From Chlorops oryzae (lineage: Eukaryota; Arthropoda; Insecta; Diptera; Chloropidae): a stretch of DNA of 64,000 bases. Position 1 is the first letter of the stretch, and every line of letters begins with the position of its first letter. Positions 34,567-47,050 of the stretch are shown piece after piece. Under the pieces are notes generated by a model. The model saw only the letters and a program-made list of their open reading frames with translations, was not told where the DNA came from and made no database searches. The DNA is taken from contig CM035806.1 of the NCBI GenBank assembly GCA_020466095.1, forward strand, positions 9,157,251 through 9,221,250. The letters are read 5' to 3'. The position numbers and the translations under genes were made by a program.

Positions 34567-35036
34567 TGAGTGGAAAACGTCAAGCGAGACGGAGCTGCGT
34601 CGAATGAAGCTAGATGAGAACGTAAATTTTTTCAGCCTTGATACACTTCGAAGAAAATGAATTTTTTATACTTCAGGAATTTTTTCATCGTTGTGCTAAA
34701 CATTCAGTTATTATATTATATAATATATACCTATAAATTCAGCACATCGTTGATTTGTACAATAATTCTCTGTTCTGCACTGTAAATTTTCAATATACAT
34801 AAAAGAGCTCAAGATGAGCTGAAAAAGCTCCAAAATTACCCATTCCTACCTCTTGGATGAGGCGTCGAGTTTTTGCGACATATCGAGCCAGGGACATACC
34901 CAGTTCAAAAGAACAAAATTTTTCGGCTCTAAGAAAAATTTATTAAATTTTGTATGGAAACATCCACATCTGTTTCTCGCTGTGTAATGTGCACGCATAC
35001 AAACGCTATTAGTAAATGTAGTGGTGGCCGGCACTG

Positions 35037-35946
35037 CTTACCCAGTAGTCAGTAGGTCGCCCCCGATATTTGTGACATGCCAAAGTGCCAGTCCTTGATG
35101 ACTAGCCATTTCACCTACCACATGAACCTGAAAGAGTAGATAGGCCTCAGCTCACATTTCCCTATTCGCTGCGTATGATTGTTTTTGCTGTTGTCTGCTT
35201 TTACGTCGCATTCTGATCATTGCCCGTCAAGCGTTCGATAGCGCAGTGGTTCAAACTATGACTCGATAGCCGGGAGGTTCGGGGTTCAATCCCTGCGGGC
35301 GGCGAGAATTTTTCCTAAATTTTTTACTTTTTTTATAAATTAGAGTTTTTTTTTTTTTGTTCATAGTTCAGTTATTTTGGAAGACAAACATTTTCCCCTA
35401 AATTTTTAAGGTTTTATTATTATTTTTTTTTTAATGGTTCATTTTCAAGTAAAAAATTTTTGGAGTGAAAAAATTCGTTAAATACGTTTCCCAAAATCTG
35501 AGCAACGCTAAACTCAAGTGAGCATTTTGACCAAGAAATTAAATTCGTTCGTTTAGCGTAATTGTTAAGGCGTTCGCCCAGCGATCTGGTGGTCAGCGGT
35601 TCGAGGCGAGATAATTTTAAGAGAAGTAGATAAAAAAGATTTAAAATAAAAAATAGATAAATAAAAAAATATAATAATTAATAAAATAAATAAAATTTAA
35701 AAAAAGTCAAAACAAAAAATGAAATTTTTCTTTTTTCTCAGTCGCTGGTGCTAGGCCATTTTCCTGCCCCTTTTCGCTAGCGAAATGACTGGTTAAAGGT
35801 GGCGCATAAAAGGACGAGCTGTCCCCGGCAATGAGATCGTAATGTTAAATTCGCCAGCGTCTTGGATAGGAAAGGAACCGATCCCCGACACCCAGTGACT
35901 AGTGAAATCGCTAGTGTTGTGGTGGCTCCGCTGACTACTGGGTGCT
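35037..35946 (+). mobile_element. SINE-like region with two tRNA-like modules, bounded by a short inverted repeat
   Basis: Module 1 has A-box-like TAGCGCAGTGGTTC (35239) and B box GGGGTTCAATCCC (35281). Module 2 has TAGCGTAATTGTTAAGG (35554) and GCGGTTCGAGGCG (35596). Each pair is spaced as in a tRNA. CCCAGTAGTCAG at 35041 and CTGACTACTGGG at 35931 are inverted at the edges. No target duplication was found, so the unit boundaries are uncertain. Confidence 0.45.
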
Positions 35947-37743
35947 TATAAGCCGCGTGGAGTAGATCCTTAACGTACCTTTTTTTTAAATAAATAGTTC
36001 AATAGCTGATTATCCTGAAAAAATCAGAAATAATTTTGAAATATTAGGCAATTGCTTTTTTTTTTTACTCTTCACAACAGAAGAATTTCCTTCAAATCGA
36101 TGCACTAACAGGCATAATCATTTAAACCAACATCATTTGGGGAAGAAGAAAAAAAAAAAGAAGAACCTGTCATTTCCTTAAATCCCAACTAAATTAGTCC
36201 TCATGGCGATTAATTTATTTATTTGAATTTATTTATTTTTTTGAATGTATTTTATTTTATTTTTTTTTTTTTTTTGTACCATACACACTTCACGCTTTTA
36301 CTTCGGAGTCTACTTAAGTCATTTCTCATGGCTGTAAAGATTTATTGCTTCCAACTTTTGGTGGCAATCCAAGAACGAACGTGTGTACGCACACACCAAA
36401 CTATGCCTCATAAGGAGACGGGGTGCACTGCGAGAAGAAGCTAGGTGAGGCGATGAAACGATACGATACGATATGAAACGAAACGAAACGAAAGGGAACG
36501 AAATGAAACGAAACGAAATGAGACTGATATTCAATTTTTCGTATTCTTACTGCCAGAAATGACTGATCACTAAATTGCGTAGCCATGTGCGCATGCGAAG
36601 CGCAGAGCGAGATAGAAGAGTCCAACAGGCAAGCGGACGGACACACAAACAAACAGACGAACTAAAAGACACTTGAATGAACGGACGGACGGACGGACGG
36701 ACAGACGGACAAACGGAAGAACGAAGCCATCCTTTAAGGCCATTTTATGTGAGGCAAGGCGGGCAGCAGCTGGCTTTGTGGCTTTGCTTTGAGCCTTAGT
36801 GGCAAAAGTGAGCTTTTCCGTCCCCGTCCTCATTCTCATCCACATCCACATCTCCCATCCCCGTTTCGTCCTCTTGAACATTTTCGTCTTAATTTTTTTT
36901 TTTTTTTTTCTTCTTTTTTGAAAGGCGTGTTGTTGGTACATAGATACTCATGGGCTTAGTAGCTTTTAATCCTGTGCATTTCGCGATTTCGAGCTGCAGC
37001 GTTTTATCTTTTACCTTGAATTCGGTCTTCTGTCTTGTGTCTGGCGTCCTCTTAGCTACTCTCTTAGTACCTTTGAAGTTTTAGTTGACGTTTCAGGGGC
37101 GTTTTATTATTATATTGACACCAGTAGTCGCGGAAGAAGAGTGCGCGCGCGCTCTTCCATTTTTCATTGCTTTTCTTTTCTTTTCATTTCATTTATGTAT
37201 GTATGTCTCTTCTCTCTTCCGCGTGCCTCCCATTAGTATATTTTTTTAAATTTATTTTTTTTATTTTTTATTGAAAATTAAATAACTAAAAGGGTTTAGG
37301 GCGCAACTACCTCACATGGGATCGTAAAAAAATTTGTAGCCTTTTTACGATTCGGTAAGCCCTGAATGCTTGCGCTTTACGACCTTCGATGGTCTCGAAT
37401 AAAGCGCGTTAGACAAATTATTTTAACGCTAATGATGCGCATTAAAAAATTATTTCAAATTATATCGTAAAGAGGGTTTTTTTTTGTTTTCATGTGATGA
37501 ACTTATGGGTGTTATGCGCATGCGTAGAGGTTGGCCGTAATGACTCTGTTCGATGGATTTATTTCTTGCCCAAAATAAAGAAAGAAAGGAAGAAAAACAA
37601 TCATTTCCGATGAATTGTCATCGCCCCATAAATCTTAAGCAATAAAATCGAATGGCGAAAAGTGTTTATGAAAAGGTTGTCATTTTGAAATTTATGTCGT
37701 GTTGGCTGAATATTTAATTAAGTTTTTTTTTTTGGTTTTTTTT
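35947..37743. other. no gene recognised; several short tandem repeats
   Basis: (ACGAA/ACGAT)n lies at 36457-36518, (GGAC)n at 36682-36710, T runs at 36260 and 36893-36910. A small hairpin ATCGTAAAAAAATTTG... pairs with TTTTTACGAT at 37321-37351. Frames across these are repeat artefacts. Confidence 0.45.
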
Positions 37744-38488
37744 TTAAGGGGACCTTCTGGTCTAGAGCACGAAAATTTAGGGTATTTTCATGATTTTTTT
37801 TTTGGTATTAAGCCAAATAAAAAACGATTTTCTAAGTATGCAGGCTTATTATATTCTTTATTGACAAAAAATAAAAAATGTTGTTGTAATTTTTTTTTTT
37901 TTTTTGGTATTTTAAAAATGGCGTTGAAGTGGACCCTCTTTGAAAAAGTACCTCCGTGGTGTGAAAGATTTTGGCAGTTCTGGTAATCGAAAAAAAAAAA
38001 AAACAAAAATATGTTATTAATCAGAATGAATGCGGCTATGGCAGGAACTAGAATAAAAAAAATTTTTTTTTAATTGACAAAATGGCGCAATTTTTTATTT
38101 CAACCATCAAAAACTCCCCTTTTTTTTGACCATTTTTTTGATGAAAAAATATGAAGTTCTTGAAATAAAAATTCGATTCTAGTTCGGGCCATAGCCATTG
38201 ATGTTATGAATAATATATAAAAATTCCAGACAAATCGGTTCGATGGTTTTTTTGTTTTCATTCACACCAGGTCAAAAAAAGTAGTTTTGAGATAAACGCG
38301 TTCAAAGTTGCTTTGATCAAGCGCGCTGCCTGCTGTCTCTACCTACTAAAACGGCTGTAGCAAAGAAAATATTGTCAATATCTTCACGAAACTTTGCCAG
38401 CATATTCTTAAAAGTCTATTCTTCCGAAATATATAAAAAAAAAAAAAAATCAATTTTCAAAAAATTCTAGACCAGAAGGTCCCCTTAA
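37744..38488 (-). mobile_element. TTAA element family 2, copy B
   Basis: 745 bp, bordered by TTAA at 37744-37747 and 38485-38488, with ends AAGGGGACCTTCTGGTCTAG and the inverse. Inverted relative to copy A at 20268-21006 and almost identical. Length differences are in A/T runs. Non-autonomous. Confidence 0.85.
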
Positions 38489-38671
38489 TCGTTATTTGAA
38501 GCTTTCAAATTTGAAGCGAGCAATTATAAATGTCGTTCTCTTCTCCCACTGTCCTTCGGTTTGTCCAAATTCGTTTGGATGATCTTAAGAAAACCTAAAT
38601 TTTGAACTTAGTAGCAGCGAAACGATTTGTAGCCTTCACATGTTAACCCCATTCATGCCCCTCGCTCCGTC

Positions 38672-38688
38672 TCTCTCTCACTCTCTCA

Positions 38689-38750
<62 letters not shown>
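38672..38750 (+). repeat. (CT)n microsatellite
   Basis: Nearly pure CT on the plus strand with a few CA and CCT interruptions. Confidence 0.95.
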
Positions 38751-38751
<1 letters not shown>

Positions 38752-38879
38752 TGCTCTTTGGATATTGCCGTGCATGATGGCAATTGATAAATTTCAATAT
38801 TCATTTGAAAATGCAAATTTGGCAAAATGCACTCAAAAAATCGCATCGGAACATGAGGACATTGTATGTAGATAAGTAA

Positions 38880-39560
38880 GAAGAACACACATTGAGAGTA
38901 TGGGGGCGCCCAAAAGTGCCCACTCAACTGCACTCGAAGCCACAATTCTACTCCATTCCACTTCAAAGTCACGATATTCAAATCTCAATTCAAAATTTAG
39001 CGCCAATCAACAAATTTGCATGGAAAGCTTTTTGCTGCTTGCTGGTCGCTGCGCATGCGCAGCGCAATTGCATTTGCTATTTGCACGAGATGCTCGACGC
39101 GACTCGATTCAATTCGACGCGACGCGACGACGCGACGCGACGCGACTTCACTGCACTCGGCCTAGACCGTGTTCTTTGGAAACATGTGTTCGGCAAGTTG
39201 TGTCTTGCAGCGACACCGGCTTGCAGCTGACCTAATACAAGAGCATAAGCAACGACTGCATGTTGCCAGCAAAGCATGATTGTATCTATTGCCGAGATGC
39301 ACGCGCGTTGCAACTCTGGTTGCTTGCGGTGCTGGTGACGGTGTTGCCGCTGTTGCCCAATGCCACGAATGCTGCTGCAACATTGAATACTGCTGAGGGT
39401 CAAATGTAAAGGCTTGCTGCCTGTTGATGCTGCGCTCGTTGTTGTTGTTGTTGTTGTTTTCATCGGCATCAGCATCGTTGTCGTTCTTTCTACTCACGTT
39501 GCAGATGCTGGCGTTGCATGCTGCAATAATTGAATTAGCATTTTTACGAGCGTAATGGAT
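38880..39560. promoter_or_regulatory. CpG-rich patch with perfect NRF1/Ewg-like palindrome
   Basis: TGCGCATGCGCA at 39050-39061 is a perfect match to the NRF1/Erect-wing palindrome. GACGC repeats follow at 39107-39145, and (GTT)n lies at 39437-39460. The GC content is clearly above the surrounding DNA. It may be a promoter or enhancer. Frames on both strands are open for about 110-130 codons, but the tandem repeats explain them. Confidence 0.3.
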
Positions 39561-41106
39561 TTCAATTAGTTTGCACCTCGCTTGCTCGCCTCGCCAGCTT
39601 TGCTGCGCTTGCTTAGTGGGTTCGCTGGGTTCGCTGGATGGCTGCTCATTTGATTGCAGTTATATGGAAATCCAATAAAATTCTTGCTGCAATTGATCTC
39701 ACTCGGTAAATAGTAGCACAGCAGCAAACACTTACATGCAAACGTGTACACACGGTCAGAGTATGCCAATCAGTGGCAACTTGCACTTCACAGTCGGTCC
39801 GTCCGTCCGTCCGTCCGTCCGTCTATCTGTCCGTCCGTAAGAGCCCCCCTCAGCCACCTCCTTCTCTTGGCAGCATATTGGCTGCTTAGAATTGGCGCTG
39901 TTTGTCCTCTAATTCGGTCTGCGGCATTCGACAAACTCGCTTGTTATCTTGTATCTTTTGCTGTTACGTTCTTTTGCTGTTATTGCTGTTGTTGTTGTTG
40001 TTATTGTTGTTGGTTGTTGTTGTTTGTACGAGTATCTTGTGGCTTTCGTGTTTTGGATTTAATTGCAGTTTCGCCTGTGTTCCGGCAACCTTTGTTTGCT
40101 TGGGTGTTTTCGGTGTTAAAAGTGTGTTTTATTTGTGTTTTCTGTATGCTAATGATTTAATGAGTTTATTGCTTAATCGATTTACGAGCAATGATCTCTT
40201 GCGGAACATAAAAAAAAAAACAAACAAACAAACAAAAAATATAACAGAAAAACAAAAGATTCGAGTGCAATATTGCAAGATTTTTAAGCCACTAATTAGC
40301 CATAATTGGAGTGATAGTTTCAAGGATGTACGCTTTGAATATTATGTGGGGTAGGCACTGTATGAAGATAGAGACAAATGTGTGTGTGTGTGTACATACC
40401 TTAACTGGCACCAAAATTCAACAGTATTCTTCTTCTTAATCCTTTCATTTTTTTCGGATTCGCTCATGCGACCCCTCCTAAGGTGTGGGTATGTGTAATC
40501 TCAGCACCCATCTGCAGGCAATATGATCTTGGATCATATTATCGCTGAGGCCCATCCTTTGCTGATATTTTTTCATCTGACCGATCAATACGTAGATTCG
40601 GTCTGCCTGCCTGCCTGCCTGCCTTTTCGATTAAGATGCATTTAGAGGAGGTAGCTATTTACTTAGTATTTCATAGAGGGGATCTTTGAAATCTTGGCCA
40701 GTCCTCCTTCGCATCCATGTTGGCGCTCACAAGGCATAGCAGCCTACATAAAGTTTCTGAAAGAAAAAAGTAAACGGAAACATGGATACCTTTTGATAGA
40801 ACTTAATTTTGATTACGATTAAATTTATGCAAAAATAAATTGAAAAAATTCAAAAATAAGATGGGATTTTTATTTTTTATTTAAATACTCACATTTCGAT
40901 TTTTTATTGGTCACATATAATAATAAAATAATAATAAGTAATCATTATGTTAAACTAGGGAAAATATAATTCCATTAATTTAACATCTATTAAATTAGTA
41001 TAATTACTATTAGGATTATATTTGAATTCTCCATCTCTATTTTACATAGTAAGGAGAGCTATAAATTAGTGCTGCCCAGGTCAGGCTCTTTTTTTGCGTA
41101 CACGTA
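39561..41106. other. no gene recognised; GTCC, GTT and GCCT microsatellites
   Basis: (GTCC)n lies at 39797-39838, (GTT)/(GCT) at 39966-40026, (GT)n at 40380-40394 and (GCCT)n at 40602-40624. Frames at 39744-40354 are Val/Leu/Cys-rich products of these repeats. Confidence 0.5.
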
Positions 41107-41724
41107 AGGTTAGGGTAGGTAGGTTAGGTTAGGTTAGGTTAGGTTAGGTTAGGTTAGGTTAGGTTAGGTTAGGTTAGGTTAGGTTAGGTTAGGTTAGGTT
41201 AGGTTAGGTTAGGTTAGGTTGTTAGTGTTAGGTTAGGTTTAGGTTAGGTAGTAGGTTAGGTTAGGTATAGGTTAGGTAGGTTAGGTAGGTAGGTTAGGTA
41301 TAGGTTAGGTTAGGTTAGGTTAGGTTAGGTTAGGTTAGTTAGGTTAGGTTAGGTTAGGTTAGGTTAGGTTAGGTTAGGTTAGGTTAGGTTAGGTTAGGTT
41401 AGGTTAGGTAGGTAGGTAGGTTAGGTTAGGTTAGGTTAGGTTAGGTATAGGTTAGGTAGGTTAGGTTAGGTAGGTTAGGTTAGGTTAGGTAGGTTAGGAG
41501 TTAGGTTAGGTTAGGTTAGGTAGTTAGGTTAGGTTAGGTTAGGTTAGGTTAGGTTAGGTTAGGTTAGGTTAGGTTAGGTTAGGTTAGGTTAGGTTAGGTT
41601 AGGTTAGGTTAGGTTAGGTTAGGTTAGGTTAGGTAGGTAGGTTAGGTTAGGTTAGGTTAGGTTAGGTTAGGTTAGGTTAGGTTAGGTTAGGTTAGGTTAG
41701 GTTAGGTTAGGTTAGGTTAGGTTA
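41107..41724 (+). repeat. 618 bp (TTAGG)n array
   Basis: More than a hundred units, mostly TTAGG with scattered TAGG and TTAGGTA variants. The variant cluster TTAGGTATAGGTTAGGTAGG occurs at 41261 and again 180 bp later at 41441, pointing to internal duplication. TTAGG is the ancestral insect telomere repeat. Here the array is interstitial and directly abuts the 3' end of a minus-strand SINE, so it is most simply an expanded SINE tail (TAACC)n. Confidence 0.95.
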
Positions 41725-41923
41725 CCATGGCTGCCACAAGGGTGACACACTTAGACACCAAATGGGCCCGTTGTGATATCACTTATAATCGGGGAAAAAC
41801 AAAAAAACAAACAAAAAAAAACGACAAAAAACATCCACGACCGCAGCTGGGAGTCGAACTCAGGGCATCTCGCTTCGTGAATTGTTATCTCAGCCAACTA
41901 CGGCACAGAGACCGTACGCCTCT
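41725..41923 (-). mobile_element. tRNA-derived SINE, body
   Basis: On the minus strand a tRNA-like head has A-box-like GCCGTAGTTGGCTGAG and B box GAGTTCGACTCCC. It is followed by a T-rich linker and a 3' part (TATCACAACGGGCC ... GTGGCAGCCATGG) that shares TATCACAA(T/C)GGGCC and GTGGCAGCCA with the SINE at 26927-27178. The tail continues into the TTAGG array. No clean target duplication is visible because the array hides the 3' junction. Confidence 0.75.
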
Positions 41924-41930
41924 TGCACGT

Positions 41931-42228
41931 TAAATATGGGTATTTCCAAAAAAAAAGTAAAAATTTTGTCACGTCCGAGCATATCTAATTGCCTTTGCTG
42001 ATCTGCATTAAAATTTTGACAAGTATAAAAACCCATAAGAGCTGCGCGATAATAGTTAAAAACAAAATTACCATTTTCCACATTCTTCAATTCGGGACTT
42101 AAAATTGCTAAAGTAACTGTCACGTCCGTTTGGACAATTTTTTTCTCAAAATATATTTTGCCAAACTTAATGCTTGAAATGCGATTAAATAACAAAATAA
42201 TTATGAAAGTCAATATGAAACATTTCAT
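41931..42228 (-). CDS. possible secreted-protein fragment truncated by the SINE
   Basis: The minus-strand ATG frame starts MKCFILTFIIILLFNRISS, a plausible signal peptide, followed by polar sequence containing TDVTVTLAILSPELKNVENG, a YYRAALMGFYTC block and QQRQLDMLGRDK. About 99 codons lie outside the SINE and the frame then runs into it. The composition resembles a real protein more than most frames here. I cannot name a family. It could be a single exon or a pseudogene interrupted by the insertion. Confidence 0.3.
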
Positions 42229-43309
42229 ATTTCATTGCTGGTTTACGCTTCAAACATTTTTTTCAGTGCATATGCCTCGATCAATCACACATACATATAC
42301 TATGTATGTGAAAAATTCGAACAATTGTGAAAATGATCATATTGGGCAACACTGCCCTTAATACACAGCAAATACAGAACAAATTTAAACAAAAAAAAAC
42401 CTTTTTATACATCCCGATGTTTACTGACACACGATTTTCACCCAACCCATCCTGAATTCAAATGGAAAACCTATGCGAATCAGCGACCAATGAACGGATT
42501 CTCCTTCATAATTTTCATTGCATTGCACCTCTAAATCAAAATCTGTGATAATTTCATCCACTCTTTCTTATAAGAAAATAAATTTGAAGTGAAAAAAAAA
42601 TAATTTCCAAAGCAAGTATAATTTTTTGATGAGTGGAAAAGTCCTTTACCATTTTTGTCACTACCTCAATAATTGTGATCATTTTAGAGGATGATCGGTG
42701 GTGAAGAAAATACCTAAAACCATCGAAAGAATTTTCTCCGCTGACATGTCTAAGGAAAACTGAAGCTCTAAATGCATTGAAAACAGATCCACGCCCCATG
42801 ATCGCATAAGCGTCAGAGAGCAAACTTCAAACTCAAGTGCAGAAATGATTTTTTTTTTTTTTTTTTTTTTAATTTCGACTGTCTGAATGTCGTTTAAAGG
42901 AACATCATCATTAAAATGTCGCAAGTAACCGAAAAACTTGCTTCAAAAAATTCTTGAGTGACTTAATTGCTTACCATTTCGATGAACTTCGTGAAACTCC
43001 AGAACGCTCAGGAGTCTTCTTTCATCTTTTTGATTTTTTCCCCCTTTTTTTAAATGTTTTTTTATTTATATTTTTTCTTCGACATGTCATACCTGATATT
43101 GGAGCCATAAGCAGACGCGATAAAGTCAAAAGCGAAATGCGAACGTAAATCGCCTTTAGAAGTCTTAACATGTGTAATATGCCTAATTACGTATAAAACA
43201 AACAAGCGAGCATCCGAAATGTGACTACTGTGCAACGAGAGCGGAGCGGAGCGGAGCGCCGTGACGACTTTCAGAAATTCTGTTCGTTTTTCATTTTTCA
43301 TTTTTATTT

Positions 43310-43349
<40 letters not shown>

Positions 43350-44470
43350 TTATTTTTATTCATTTCAACTTTCTTGACCAATGCGACAAAAATCGCCAAA
43401 CATTCGTCATGAACTGATGGCGATGAGACACAGGGAGATGGAGCAGCAGCCACAGCAGTAAGAAAATCCACAATCACAATGTGAAATGAAGTGGAAGCGG
43501 CGAAGACGATGGCGATGGCGATGCCGATCGCGCAGACGCTCGGTGGCGAAGAAGTCAAGATGTCGAAGGAAAAATGCAGAAATTTTATATGGTAACAACT
43601 TCGAGGAATTTGTCATTGTTGACAAGACCGCGACGAAGATCAGAAAAGACTGCACAGCATCGACAACGATCATTGGCAAAGCGTAACGCGTTTGGCCTCG
43701 CTTACTTGGGCATGTGGCATGTGAGGAGTCCGAGCATTGAGCAGTCGCGTCCCAAAGCTGACAACGCTGACAACGCTACGCAAGTCTGAAGCGCGGCCGA
43801 CATAAAATGACATCAATTGCTCGGCATCTGTCGGAACTGCTTCATTTCATGTTGACGCGTCATTCGATTAAGGCTCACTACTCCACTCTACTCTCGTTTT
43901 GATAGCGATCACATACGACTTATGCTACTTATTTGCTTTTACTCGATCTCTCGTCCCCGATCCGATACAAAAAAAACGACGATGATGGTCTCTTTAAATG
44001 TCGCTTTTGTCCACTCTTAACGCGAATAACTGAAATATTCGATGGGCATACAAGTGGTCGTGCTACTTCACTGGGAGCCCCTTTTCCTTTCTGTCCTTCT
44101 GCCTTTCTTCCTTTAAACTTTTTACCTTTTACCCTTTTTGTTCTTCTTTTATCTGCAGTTTTTGTCACTCAAAATTGGGTCTGCATATTTTCGGTGTGAT
44201 TTTCATTGTTGCCGTCGTGTCAATTTTGATGGACCCTGAACCCCCATGAAGGGGAACAGAATGGATTGATTGTGTTTGAAGATGTTGTGAACATCTCAAA
44301 AACATGACAGTTTGAAATGTCGCAATTGATTATATCAAAACGGGGGGGCGGGGGGGCGAAAAACCCCAACGAATGTTTTACGAAAAAAATTAAAATATGA
44401 AGAAAGCATAATCTTTGGATCTTAAACGGTTAAGGCGAATATATAAGAGTATACTATTGGTAAAGCTAAT
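42229..44470. other. no gene recognised
   Basis: T runs at 42849-42870 and 43313-43347. GGAGC repeats lie at 43231-43256, and G-rich CGGGGGGGCGGGGGGGCG at 44341 may form a G-quadruplex. Overlapping minus-strand frames at 42554-42924 are split by a T run and show no known domain. 43480-43560 is a CGATGGCGATG-type repeat. Confidence 0.4.
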
Positions 44471-44479
44471 GCAATTCAC

Positions 44480-45640
44480 TCCCTTTCGCTCTCACTTTGT
44501 CTTTTTCCTCTTACTCTTTCGCTCACTCTCTCTATCGCTCTCAATCTCGCACTTTCGCTCTCGATCTCACTCTCTGTTGCTCTTCTTCACTCGCTTTCGC
44601 TCTTGCTCTCTCTCGCTCTCTCTCGCTCGCTCTCTCTCGCTCTCTCTCGCTCTCCTCCTCTCGCTTCTCGCTCTCCTCTCTGCTCTCTCTCTCGCTCTCT
44701 CTCGCTCTCGCTCTCTCTCTCGCTCTCGCTCTCTCTGCTCTCTCTCGCTCTCCTCTCTCTCTCTCTCGCTCTCTCTAGCTCTCTCTCGCTCTCACTCTCT
44801 CTCTCTCTCGCTCTCTTTCGCTCTATTTTGCTCTCTCTCTCTACATCTCTCTCTATCTATCTCTATCTCTCATTCTCTCTCTCTCTATCTCTCTCTTCTC
44901 TTCTGCTCTATCATCTGATTCTCGTATCTCTCGATCATTCTCGATCTCATCCTCTTCGACTCTCTCTTCTCCTCCATCTCATTTTCTCTCGATCTCACTT
45001 CTGATTCATTTGTCTACTCTCGATCTTTATCTTCTATTCTATCTTCTATTCTATCTCTGTTCTTCTTTCTCGATCTCTCTTTCGATCTCTACTTCTCTCG
45101 ATATTCATCTCATCTCTCGATCTATTCTCTGATCTCACTCTCTCGCACTCTCATCTCACTCTTCGATCTACCTCTACTCTCATCTCTCTCTGATCCTCAC
45201 TCTCTCGATCTCATCGTTCTCTCTCGATCTCACTTTCTCGATCTCACTCTCTCGATCTCGATCTCACTCTCTCGATCTCATTTACTGGATCTCACTCTCT
45301 CGATCTCATCTCTCTCGATCTCACTCTCTCGATCTCACTCTCTCGATCTCACTCTCTCGATCTCACTCTCTCGATCTCACTCTCTCGAATCTCACTCTCT
45401 CGAATCTCACTACTCTCGATCTCACTCTCTCGATCTCATTTCTCGATCTCACTCTCTCGATCTCACTCTCTCGATCTCACTCTCTCGATCTCACTCTCGA
45501 TCTCACTCTCTCGATCTCACTCTCTCGATCTCACTCTCTCGATCTCACTTCTCTCGATCTCATTCTCTCGATCTCACTCTCTCGATCTCACTCTCTCGAT
45601 CTCACTCTTTCTCTCTATCTCTCTCGCGATCCTTAAAATC
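44480..45640 (+). repeat. 1.15 kb polypyrimidine-rich satellite with 14-mer GATCTCACTCTCTC
   Basis: The left part is (CGCTCTCT)n. From about 45060, and very regularly at 45230-45610, it becomes head-to-tail GATCTCACTCTCTC units with single-base variants. Around 25 units are countable in the regular part. Frames read Ser/Leu/Arg repeats only. Confidence 0.95.
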
Positions 45641-46564
45641 TCTCTTATAAATGGTTCTCAATGAAGCTGTTAGGTACTAATTTGAAGATCTTACGATTTT
45701 AAAGGTATTTGATTTGGCAGCCATTAGGATTTATTGAACTATTTTATTGAGACTGTAGCTGTGCACACCTACATATAAACATACATGCATACAAACTTCC
45801 ACGCATACATTCATACGCATTTGAAATAAATTCCATTGCTTGGTCTCTAACTGCATCCGAGAAATTTAATAGCACGAAACTGAAACTTTACGCCTGAAGC
45901 CACCACAAATCATTGAGCTTACAAACTCGCGGTAAGTCTTCACCCATTTGTTATGAAAAACGGAACTAGTGAGCATGTGGGTCTTCCGCTTTAATTGACA
46001 AATCTTTCACTTAGAAAGTACAACGAGAGTAATTCAATGACAAACTGTAATCGGAAGCACTTCAAAGTCACTTGCAAAAAAAAAAAAAAAAAAAAAAAAA
46101 AATATGAAAGCTAACGGCTCAGTCTGTACTCAGCACCACATCTGGGAAAGAAATACAAGAGCAAAAAGAATTCATTTTTGATTGCTCACACCCGTATTTT
46201 ATGGAAACAAATTCTTCCACTTCAAGCCGAAAAAGTGCTCGAAAGCTTTTTATAATTTTTAAGGCAAATTTGAAAAAATCGCACTCGAATCCTCTAGGTA
46301 TAGGTTAATTTTTTCACCTCCAAAAATCTAAAAATTTTATTACAACTCAACGGAAATTTCCTGAAAAAGTTAAATGCTATTATTTTTTTTTATATCACTT
46401 GAGTACGATATGAAGACGCCATTTTAATATGAAACTATTTCCTGAATTCGGTCCATGACTCTCTAGTTTATTGAAATTTAAATCCGAAAAATTACTGCAA
46501 TGAAATTCAGACTTTTATGGCGTTCTAGTCTATTCACAGCTATTGACAGATCAGTGAAAGCCTT
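45641..46564. other. no gene recognised
   Basis: A-run of about 24 at 46079-46102, otherwise ordinary AT-rich DNA. Confidence 0.5.
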
Positions 46565-46713
46565 CCCAGCGGGAAATGTCACTCCAATGACATTTATCAA
46601 AATATTTTGTATGATATTTGTAGGTATATAAACCGCCAGTGGCAACGGAAACATTTTCATTTTGGAATCCCGAAAATTTGCTGGTGACATTCCAGATGAC
46701 ATTGGCCTGCTGG
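46565..46713. mobile_element. 149 bp MITE with CCCAGC ends
   Basis: The left end CCCAGCGGGAAATGTCAC pairs imperfectly with the reversed right end CCAGCAGGCCAATGTCAT. AATGACATT motifs recur just inside. The ends resemble those of the elements at 11045 and 52888. Confidence 0.45.
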
Positions 46714-46770
46714 AGAGAGCGATAAAAACATTTCATAGCGTCGAGTGGTCACACATTCTCTAGCTGTTTT

Positions 46771-47017
46771 TTTTTCTCTCTCTCTCTCACTTTCATTCTC
46801 TCTGATTCTTTTTTACTATTTCTTTCTCTCTTTCTTTCTCTCTCTTTCTCTCATTTCTCTCATTTTTCCTCTCTCTTTCTCTTTCTCTTTCTCTCGCTCT
46901 ATCCCTCGCGCTCTCTTTCTTTTTCTCTCTCGCGCTGTCTCTCTCTCTCGCTCTCTCGCTCTCTCTCGGTCTCTCTCGCTCTCTCTCGCTCTCTCTCTCT
47001 CCGCTCTTTCTCTCCCG

Positions 47018-47050
<33 letters not shown>

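Noticed and set aside
41107..41724. Chromosome end (true telomere)
   Set aside because: The array is interstitial with unique sequence on both sides and abuts a SINE 3' end.
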